A stretch of 6,256 nucleotides of DNA from positions 1-6,256 of the forward strand of contig WFTX01000193.1 in assembly GCA_015485235.1 (NCBI GenBank). Direction: 5' to 3'. Below the pieces are notes generated by a model. The model worked only from the letters and a program-made list of their open reading frames with translations. It searched no databases and was not told the origin of the DNA. This stretch comes from Nitrospirota bacterium (GTDB lineage: Bacteria; Nitrospirota; Thermodesulfovibrionia; Thermodesulfovibrionales; JdFR-85). Shown piece after piece: positions 1 to 4,662 of the stretch. The first letter of the stretch is position 1; each line of letters begins with the position of its first letter. Made by a program: the position numbers and the translations under genes.

Positions 1-1
1 C

Positions 2-55
2 TGGAAGGTCCTGGCGTATGTTGACTCTGTAAGGGAGTACGGGAAACCACACTGA
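2..55 (+). CDS. C-terminal end of a c-type cytochrome (partial)
   Basis: Reading frame 2 from the left edge gives 17 residues, WKVLAYVDSVREYGKPH, and then a TGA stop at 53-55. The pattern W-x-V/I-x-A-Y-V-x-S is typical of the last helix of class I cytochrome c domains, such as the second heme domain of CcoP/FixP. The heme-binding CxxCH would lie outside the window and cannot be checked. The neighbouring ccoG/fixH genes make a cbb3-oxidase subunit (ccoP) the most likely identity, but any small cytochrome c would fit. The call rests on one short motif and on context. Confidence 0.55.
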   Translation, partial: WKVLAYVDSVREYGKPH

Positions 56-150
56 TGTAGATATATGGATCGCTGGCAACCATGCTGAGTATAACCTGAA
101 TTGAGGATTTTGCAGTATAGGCGAGGGGCAAAGGGCTTCACATCATTCTC

Positions 151-205
151 GACGGGCATCCATGCCCCATATCCCTAAAAGTCTTCGACTTTTAGGGGGC
201 CCGTC
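151..205. repeat. nested inverted repeat with an 11-bp perfect hairpin
   Basis: An outer stem GACGGG (151-156) / CCCGTC (200-205) encloses two hairpins. The small one is GCAT-CC-ATGC (157-166). The large one has CCCTAAAAGTC (173-183) and GACTTTTAGGG (187-197) as perfect 11-bp arms around a TTC loop. There is no T-run after the large hairpin, so it is not a standard terminator. The cloverleaf-like arrangement could be a dispersed palindromic repeat, a structured leader RNA or a protein-binding site; the sequence alone does not decide. Confidence 0.6.
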
Positions 206-208
206 TCC

Positions 209-256
209 GAGGCGATCATCACGCCTCACCGTCCGTGTGAGGCTTATCTGATGATC
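209..256. repeat. overlapping, mutually exclusive hairpins
   Basis: GAGGCG (209-214) can pair with CGCCTC (222-227). Alternatively GCCTCAC (223-229) pairs with GTGAGGC (237-243), and that hairpin is extended outside by GATCATCA (214-221) pairing with TGATGATC (249-256). The second fold has 15 base pairs in two blocks and excludes the first, because they share 214 and 223-227. Such competition is what attenuators and riboregulators use, but palindromic dispersed repeats also look like this. It follows directly on the dyad at 151-205. Confidence 0.5.
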
Positions 257-347
257 AAAACCGTTCAGGCCCAATATCCCTCTGCCTCCTTTTGCCCCGT
301 ATCTGAATGAATCGTTCAGTTTGGGTAAAAGTATGATAAAATCATAT

Positions 348-377
348 GAGGGGAGGGTACCAGCCCTCCTCTTTTTT
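348..377 (+). terminator. Rho-independent terminator-like hairpin upstream of ccoG
   Basis: GAGGGGAGGG (348-357) pairs over ten positions, three of them G-U, with 364-373 around a TACCAG loop, and a run of six T (372-377) follows. It has the form of an intrinsic terminator for + strand transcription. It lies about 290 bases after the cytochrome stop and about 65 bases before ccoG. It either ends the upstream transcript, so that ccoG has its own promoter in 378-441, or attenuates a leader RNA. Confidence 0.7.
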
Positions 378-441
378 GGTGATATACCACTGCCCCTGAG
401 TACATATACAGGTGTGGAGATGTCTTCAGATAATGGACTGA

Positions 442-1551
442 GTGATGTGGAAAAAATATAGGCGCGTAGCAGAGCTGTTTCAGGCAGCGGTGATTGTCGG
501 CCTCCCTTTTCTGAGAATCCGGGGGGCAAGTGCCTTTCGTTTTGACATACCTGATCTGAAACTCTATTTCTTTGGCACTGTCATCTGGATAAATGAATTC
601 TATCTCTTCCTTTTCGCCGTCCTGTTCTTTCTCATTCTGATAGTGTTCATTACAACTACATTCGGAAGGATCTGGTGCGGCTGGCTCTGTCCCCAGACGG
701 TTCTGCTGGATATTTCCGGTGATCTGTCCAGGCCCTTTCCTTTCCGGTTCAGAGACAGCGTCCAGAAAGTCGTGCTTTTGCCTCTCTCTGCCCTTGTCTC
801 GCTGACTCTCATCTGGTACTTTGTCCCTCCCCTGGAAACGGTCAGGGCGCTTTTCAGCTCAAAGGTCATCACAGGCTTTTTTCTTGTCCAGTGGATAATT
901 ATTTATGCAGAACTGGCTTTTCTTGGAAGAAGGTTCTGTACAACCATATGTCCATATTCCATGTTGCAGAACGGTCTCTTTGACAGGGATACCCTTGTGA
1001 TCGCCTTTGACGTAACCCGGAAAGAGGGCTGCATGGGTTGTGACAAGTGTGTTCATGTCTGCCCGGTAAGGATAGATATCAAAAAGGGCCTCAGAAGGGA
1101 GTGTGTCGCCTGTGCTGAGTGTATTGATGCGTGTATCAGTATGACCAGGCCCAGAGGGATCTCCCCGTTCATAGGGTACAGGGGAAGGATACTCAGACCG
1201 AAAACCGTCTTTGTCGGGGCTGTAACTCTGGTAATGGGGGTGGGGCTTCTCTTTTTTACCTACACAAGACCTTCAATCAGTGTTGTAGTCTCCAGGGATC
1301 CCCAGCAACCGGTAAAAGGCCTGAACCGTTATACCTGCTCCATCCAAAACAATACTGAGACTGAGAGAAGGGTTCATATCTCAATTAATGATGGTTTCAT
1401 TCTGATTGGAGAAAGAGATGTTATCATACCGCCATATGCCGTTTACAAAGGAAAGGTCATGGTGAAGGCCACGGGCGAAGCCGATAGGGTAATATTTGTA
1501 TTCAAATACGATGGGAATAAAATACTTGAAAAGGAGGTGGGCTTCCTGTGA
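442..1551 (+). CDS. ccoG: CcoG/FixG-type cytochrome c oxidase accessory ferredoxin, compact form
   Basis: This is a membrane-bound iron-sulfur protein. In the CcoG family it is known to reduce Cu(II) for assembly of the cbb3 oxidase CuB site. Visible family marks are FDIP (residues 34-37), RIWCGWLCPQT (76-86), a first 4Fe-4S motif with C197, C200, C203 and C207-P, and a second with C221, C224, C227 and C231, followed by the IDAC block. Hydrophobic segments lie near residues 53-73, 111-128, 143-161 and 255-272. After the last of these comes a periplasmic Ig-like FixG C-terminal domain. At 369 residues it is about 100 shorter than typical proteobacterial CcoG; most of the N-terminal extension is missing. 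GTG 442 and ATG 445 are adjacent possible starts; an in-frame TGA at 439-441 excludes anything earlier. No strong Shine-Dalgarno precedes it. The stop overlaps the fixH start as GTGA. Confidence 0.93.
   Translation: MMWKKYRRVAELFQAAVIVGLPFLRIRGASAFRFDIPDLKLYFFGTVIWINEFYLFLFAVLFFLILIVFITTTFGRIWCGWLCPQTVLLDISGDLSRPFPFRFRDSVQKVVLLPLSALVSLTLIWYFVPPLETVRALFSSKVITGFFLVQWIIIYAELAFLGRRFCTTICPYSMLQNGLFDRDTLVIAFDVTRKEGCMGCDKCVHVCPVRIDIKKGLRRECVACAECIDACISMTRPRGISPFIGYRGRILRPKTVFVGAVTLVMGVGLLFFTYTRPSISVVVSRDPQQPVKGLNRYTCSIQNNTETERRVHISINDGFILIGERDVIIPPYAVYKGKVMVKATGEADRVIFVFKYDGNKILEKEVGFL
1531..1537 (+). promoter_or_regulatory. strong ribosome binding site of fixH
   Basis: AAGGAGG inside the end of ccoG, ten bases before GTG 1548. 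It supports the GTG start that overlaps the ccoG stop. Confidence 0.75.
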
Positions 1552-1988
1552 AGAAACTCATTTACCTTGTTTATGCCATTTTCATAACATTAATGGTGGT
1601 GACCTTTTACGTAGCCTCGGGAGTATATGACGGATTAGTTGAAGATCATTACTACATCAAGGCAAAACACTTCTTCAGCCGGAAGGCGGAAGAGGAGGAA
1701 AAGGGGTTCTCCATCAGTATTACGCCGGGAAAAATCAATACCGGCAGAAACCGAATGAGAGTTACGCTCTCGCTTGGCAGAGAGCCGCTTAGTGACGCAA
1801 TGGTTATCTTTTATACTGGCCTGATTTCAGGAACCGAGCACGACGGAATGTTCATCATGCAGGAAACAGCACCAGGCAGATATGAAACTGAATACAGTAT
1901 TCCCAGTAAGGGCAGATGGATTTTCAGGGTGGAGATACAAAGCAAAGACCTGAACACAGAGCGTCAATGGTTCGTGGATGTGATATAG
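1548..1988 (+). CDS. fixH: FixH/CcoH family protein
   Basis: This 146-residue protein has one N-terminal membrane helix (about residues 4-24, LIYLVYAIFITLMVVTFYVA) and a periplasmic beta-rich domain. The sequence just after the helix, SGVYDGLVEDHYYIKAKHF, matches the FixH family hallmark (GLV-x-D-x-YY-x-K). FixH/CcoH takes part in maturation of cbb3 oxidase. The GTG start at 1548 overlaps the ccoG stop by four bases and has a strong AAGGAGG at 1531-1537 with a 10-base spacer, so translational coupling with ccoG is likely. Length is close to the family norm. The identification is firm at family level; the exact biochemical role of FixH is not well defined even in model organisms. Confidence 0.88.
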   Translation: MKKLIYLVYAIFITLMVVTFYVASGVYDGLVEDHYYIKAKHFFSRKAEEEEKGFSISITPGKINTGRNRMRVTLSLGREPLSDAMVIFYTGLISGTEHDGMFIMQETAPGRYETEYSIPSKGRWIFRVEIQSKDLNTERQWFVDVI

Positions 1989-1993
1989 GAGGA

Positions 1994-2413
1994 GTGTTCA
2001 GGACAGGGGTTCTTTCCTTTGTGGTTTTCCTTGCCGGGATTTCGTGCAGCGGTATTGAAAGGCCCGTTGCCGACTGTGACATTAACGGGGGTGCCTGTCT
2101 TAAGAGGATTGGTGATATTGAAGTCATCCTTGATATCACCCCGAGGCCTGTAAGGTCAATGAAAGAACTTGCCTTTTTCTTGAAGCTCAGAGGAGTTGAA
2201 GCTGATGTGCTGCCAAAACGGATTCTGCTGGAGCTTACCATGCCGGGTATGGAGATGGGGGAAAACAATGTGATTCTTGAAGGCAATGGAAAGGGGTTGT
2301 ACGAGGGCAGGGGAATAATTGTCCGGTGTCCAAGCGGTAAGAGGCTCTGGCGAGCAGGGGTATGGCTTCCGGGCATTGGAGAGGCTTTTTTTCTATTCAA
2401 CGTGGACAGGTAA
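1994..2413 (+). CDS. YtkA-like periplasmic lipoprotein
   Basis: From GTG 1994 the product is 139 residues and begins MFRTGVLSFVVFLAGISCSG, a short signal sequence with a lipobox-like end (-GISC), suggesting a lipid-anchored periplasmic protein; the -3 residue is G rather than the preferred L. The remainder resembles a YtkA-like/FixH-like beta domain, centred on LTMPGMEMG, followed by GKGLYEG and an RAGVWL strand. The methionine-rich MPGMEM is compatible with copper binding, but this is inference. The start is uncertain: AGGAGG at 1987-1992 sits only one base from GTG 1994, while an in-frame ATG at 1967 would overlap fixH by 22 bases and add nine residues. The gene lies between fixH and a TauE/DsbD-type gene, seven bases before the next ATG, which fits a role in oxidase assembly or metal handling. 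Confidence 0.7.
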   Translation: MFRTGVLSFVVFLAGISCSGIERPVADCDINGGACLKRIGDIEVILDITPRPVRSMKELAFFLKLRGVEADVLPKRILLELTMPGMEMGENNVILEGNGKGLYEGRGIIVRCPSGKRLWRAGVWLPGIGEAFFLFNVDR

Positions 2414-2420
2414 ACAGGAA

Positions 2421-3101
2421 ATGGAGAATATCTATATTCTTGCCCTGCTTGCAGGCCTTACAGGCGGGACCGGCCATTGTCTCGGAATGTGCGGACCCAT
2501 AGTGACTGCCTTTTCCATGACCCTCAGGGGACGGGAGTTCGTCTCCCATCTTCTCTACAATACCGGAAGGATATTTACTTATTTCTTCCTTGGGGGGATA
2601 ATGGGTGCTGGAGGTTCGTTCGTACGGTTTGCATCATCAATGGAGACCCTTCAGCGATGGCTGTTGGCAGGCTCAGGAGCTGTTATTATCGTGATTGGTC
2701 TTTCAATGACAGGGCTCATCCCCTGGAGGAGGTTTTTAATTGGTGGCAACCCGGCGGGGAGGTTCGTGGGAAGGTTCAGCGCCTTCCTTATGGAGGAGAG
2801 GTCAACAGGTGTGTATTTCCCTTTTGGGATTCTCATGGGCTTTCTGCCTTGTGGGCTTGTCTATACCATGATGCTTTCTTCAATGAGACTCGGGATGGAG
2901 ACATCCGGGTATGTAGAGGGCTTCCTGAAGGGAGGGGTGGTGATGATTCTCTTCGGAGCAGGCACGCTCCCGGCAATGCTTCTTTACGGACGGGTCGTTT
3001 CACTCCTGGGCAGTAAGCTAAGGGGAGGGCTTTACAGGATTTCAGCCATTATCGTACTGGTGATGGGGATTATTTTTGTCCTGAGGGGGTACAGGGGGTA
3101 A
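2421..3101 (+). CDS. TauE/SafE (UreH/DsbD-type) polytopic membrane protein
   Basis: This 226-residue integral membrane protein has about six hydrophobic segments. It shows the marks of the DsbD_2/UreH-like transmembrane family often annotated as sulfite exporter TauE/SafE: GHCLGMCGP at residues 18-26 (C20, C24), SHLLYNTGRI in the second segment, and GFLPCGLVY (C144) in the second half. Proteins of this type are common next to ccoGHIS genes, where copper transport or thiol redox chemistry is suspected; sulfite export is not supported. ATG 2421 is chosen because it precedes a helix starting MENIYILALLAG. Longer in-frame starts, such as 2319, lie inside the preceding gene and encode no membrane segment. 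AGGA at 2416-2419 is very close to the ATG, so initiation may depend on coupling. It is the last gene of the + strand block. Confidence 0.85.
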   Translation: MENIYILALLAGLTGGTGHCLGMCGPIVTAFSMTLRGREFVSHLLYNTGRIFTYFFLGGIMGAGGSFVRFASSMETLQRWLLAGSGAVIIVIGLSMTGLIPWRRFLIGGNPAGRFVGRFSAFLMEERSTGVYFPFGILMGFLPCGLVYTMMLSSMRLGMETSGYVEGFLKGGVVMILFGAGTLPAMLLYGRVVSLLGSKLRGGLYRISAIIVLVMGIIFVLRGYRG

Positions 3102-3113
3102 AGGAAATGTTTC

Positions 3114-3353
3114 TCAGTACTCCTCTTCTTCCTCGAGTTTCTCTGCAACTTCCCTGAGCAGCTCGAGCGAATCACGGGCTGCCTCTTCATCAACCTTCTG
3201 TATTGCAAAGCCGGCATGAACAAGGACATAGTCTCCTATATCCGCTTCCTCCGGCAGGAGCATCAGACTTATCTCCTTCCTGGCACCCATCACATCAACC
3301 GTTGCCAGCAGGCCGTTCTTGCTCACTATCCTTGAAGGGATTGCCAGACACAT
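3114..3353 (-). CDS. hypC: HypC/HupF hydrogenase maturation chaperone
   Basis: This 79-residue protein begins MCLAIPSRI. The family invariant MC-[LV]-[AG]-[IV]-P includes Cys2, which is used to carry the Fe(CN)2CO precursor with HypD and to dock on the hydrogenase large subunit. The segments VDVMGARKEISLMLLPE and GDYVLVHAGFAIQKVDEEAA follow the family pattern (V-x-x-G-x-x-R; G-D-Y-V-L-V-H-x-G-F-A). The end is a short acidic tail, EKLEEEEEY. It starts three bases after the hyaD stop, with GGAG at 3363-3366 and a 9-base spacer inside the end of hyaD, so the two are co-translated. Its stop is 12 bases from the end of the convergent TauE-like gene. The partner genes hypA, B, D, E and F are not in the window. 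Confidence 0.95.
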   Translation of the reverse strand: MCLAIPSRIVSKNGLLATVDVMGARKEISLMLLPEEADIGDYVLVHAGFAIQKVDEEAARDSLELLREVAEKLEEEEEY

Positions 3354-3356
3354 GGT

Positions 3357-3878
3357 TCAATTCTCCACTTTCGTCACTTCTCTTGTCTCCGGTTCGATTC
3401 CCCAGCTCTTAAGCCTTTCGATGATGAGAGAGAGAAACCTGTTGAAATTCGTCTTTACCCTCTCAGTAAGACCGTATCCCGTCTCTATATACTCGGGCTG
3501 TATCCCAACAAGGTGTAACTCCTCTGTCAGAGTTCCCAGCAGGCGGCCTGCACCAATCAGGTCGGGTAGTGCTATCTGGTGAACGGATAGCTTGGTCGCA
3601 AAGTGGTCAGGGATCTGATCCTTGTTCAGCTCACCCACATAGCCCGGTTCCTTGCCAAAGTCAACGGCGTCTATGAAGAGTAACCGGTCCCTGTCTTCAA
3701 CAAAGGGCAGGAGCTCCAGCCCCTTTGTTCCACCGTCAATCAGCTCAAGATTGTCAGGCCAGTTGTATCTCTTTTCAAGTTCCCTGAGGGCAAAGATACC
3801 TGCCCCATCGTCTGACATCAGGATGTTGCCGATTCCTATAACCGCTGTTCTGCTGTGATTTTTTTCCCCTGTATTCAT
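3357..3878 (-). CDS. hyaD: [NiFe] hydrogenase maturation endopeptidase HyaD/HupD
   Basis: This 173-residue peptidase of the HybD/HupD family removes the C-terminal peptide of the hydrogenase large subunit once nickel has been inserted. It shows GIGNILMSDDGAG (residues 15-27), DGGTKGLELL (48-57), FIDAVDFG (68-75) and KLSVHQIALPD (96-106). By alignment to E. coli HybD, the nickel-sensing residues Glu16, Asp62 and His93 correspond to D24, D70 and H100, so the first is a conservative Glu-to-Asp change. Its substrate is presumably HyaB of the same block, cleaved after the histidine of DPCMACAVH. ATG 3878 has only a weak AGAGAAG-like Shine-Dalgarno. A strong hairpin (3923-3965) separates it from hyaC, so hyaD-hypC may be expressed at a different level from hyaBC. 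Confidence 0.93.
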   Translation of the reverse strand: MNTGEKNHSRTAVIGIGNILMSDDGAGIFALRELEKRYNWPDNLELIDGGTKGLELLPFVEDRDRLLFIDAVDFGKEPGYVGELNKDQIPDHFATKLSVHQIALPDLIGAGRLLGTLTEELHLVGIQPEYIETGYGLTERVKTNFNRFLSLIIERLKSWGIEPETREVTKVEN

Positions 3879-3922
3879 TATTGTTGGTCTTCTCTGGTTT
3901 CAACTCTCAACGTGTATTTTAC

Positions 3923-3965
3923 CATAAAAACAGGGGGCATCAAAATGATGCCCCCTGTTTTTATG
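3923..3965 (-). terminator. 20-bp perfect palindromic hairpin between hyaC and hyaD
   Basis: Arms at 3923-3942 and 3946-3965 are perfectly complementary over 20 bp around an AAA loop (TTT on the other strand). The G/C core CAGGGGGCATCA/TGATGCCCCCTG is flanked by A5 and T5, the shape of a bidirectional intrinsic terminator. On the - strand it lies 18 bases after the hyaC stop and 44 bases before the hyaD start. No + strand gene is close enough to use it, so it most likely ends or attenuates the hyaBC transcript. Confidence 0.85.
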
Positions 3966-3983
3966 CTTGGTGTGTGAGGGTCT

Positions 3984-4646
3984 TTACTCCCACTCTTTTC
4001 CTGTAACGAACTTGTAACCGCTGAAGATCGAGCCCATCAGCCCGTTTCGTTCCTTGCTGGAAGAATACCATCCGAGGTATATATGGAGTATCGCAAAAGA
4101 GAGGATTACATACATTCCCAGATGGTGGTAGAGCCGTATTGTCTGTAGATGCATCACGCCTGTGAGCCATCCACCGAGTATCACCCAGACGGTCCCCTTC
4201 TGTACCAGATTATAGAGGGCGAATCCGGAGAAAATCTGCCAGATGAAGAGCCCGAAGACAAAGAGGTAAGCGAGACCGGCAAGTGCTGTGTGTCCGACCG
4301 AATAGGGTGGTTTCCTGCTAATGAACAGATAGAACTTGATCGCGTCAATCAGATCTCTCCACTGCCTGCCTGTGACGGGAAACCAGACCTTGAAGCTTGC
4401 GTAACGGTTGCCCACAAAGGCCCAGTAAAGCCTTACAATCATGCTCATCAGAAAAGTATAGGCGGCAACGAAGTGGATGAACCTCATCCAGCCCATGATC
4501 CACTGGTCAGACCTGATGGCATGGCTGAAGGGGTTCCCGATATAGAACCCCGTTACCGAGAGCGTGAGAATACATAGCACATTTATCCAGTGGGTCAGTC
4601 TTACGGGAAACTCCCAGGCATACACTCTGATGCGTTCATTACCCAT
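3984..4646 (-). CDS. hyaC: [NiFe] hydrogenase b-type cytochrome subunit
   Basis: This 220-residue membrane protein of the HyaC/HupC family anchors the hydrogenase and passes electrons from the small subunit to quinone. It has four main membrane spans, about residues 21-37, 54-78, 120-146 and 173-193. Candidate heme b ligands are H19 (RLTHW), H58 (RFIHF), H174/H175 (RLYHHLG) and H188 (ILHIYLGW). The closing segment GSIFSGYKF matches the family's SGYRF end. The start ATG at 4646 has a strong AAGGAGG (4655-4661) with an 8-base spacer. The gene begins 16 bases after the hyaB stop, so the two are clearly in one operon. The length is normal, and nothing suggests damage. Confidence 0.94.
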   Translation of the reverse strand: MGNERIRVYAWEFPVRLTHWINVLCILTLSVTGFYIGNPFSHAIRSDQWIMGWMRFIHFVAAYTFLMSMIVRLYWAFVGNRYASFKVWFPVTGRQWRDLIDAIKFYLFISRKPPYSVGHTALAGLAYLFVFGLFIWQIFSGFALYNLVQKGTVWVILGGWLTGVMHLQTIRLYHHLGMYVILSFAILHIYLGWYSSSKERNGLMGSIFSGYKFVTGKEWE

Positions 4647-4654
4647 ATTATCAG

Positions 4655-4661
4655 CCTCCTT
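4655..4661 (-). promoter_or_regulatory. strong ribosome binding site of hyaC
   Basis: AAGGAGG on the - strand, eight bases before ATG 4646, directly after the hyaB stop codon. It fixes the hyaC start. Confidence 0.8.
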
Positions 4662-4662
4662 C

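Larger units (their letters stand above)
56..441. other. gene-free leader region with clustered dyads
   Basis: No convincing gene lies in these 386 bases. A minus-strand ORF crossing the region has no recognisable protein character, runs over the repeats and overlaps the ccoG start. The stretch holds two complex inverted-repeat groups (151-205 and 209-256), an A/T-rich dyad ATGAT-AAA-ATCAT at 333-345, and a terminator-like hairpin (348-377). A promoter for ccoG would be expected between 378 and 441, but I see no convincing -35/-10 pair there and no good FNR box (TTGAT-N4-ATCAA), although FNR-type control is common for ccoG operons. Confidence 0.6.

Noticed and set aside
245..258. FNR/Anr box before ccoG
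   Set aside because: Only the right half ATCAA is present; the left half TATCT does not match TTGAT, and the half-site is explained by the 214-256 stem.
332..337. TATGAT as a -10 promoter element
   Set aside because: No acceptable -35 lies 16-18 bases upstream, and a promoter here would be followed at once by the terminator-like hairpin at 348-377.
143..529. Minus-strand ORF of 128 codons over the leader and the ccoG start
   Set aside because: Its residues come from the palindromic repeats and the antisense of ccoG; it has no domain-like pattern and would overlap a well supported gene.
2319..2420. Upstream start for the TauE-like protein
   Set aside because: The extra 34 residues overlap the lipoprotein gene, are hydrophilic and unlike the family; ATG 2421 starts directly at the first membrane helix.
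3114..3359. UGA read as a sense codon throughout the genome (alternative code)
   Set aside because: ccoG, hyaD and hypC all end in TGA at the expected family length and position, and Trp is TGG where checked, so UGA is normally a stop here.
3357..3359. hyaD TGA as a further selenocysteine codon
   Set aside because: It lies at the natural end of the family, three bases before the hypC start; the next in-frame codons simply run into hypC, and no conserved Cys is expected there.
4149..4577. Plus-strand ORF of 142 codons antisense to hyaC
   Set aside because: It is a shadow of the strongly conserved hyaC frame, with no recognisable protein features of its own.
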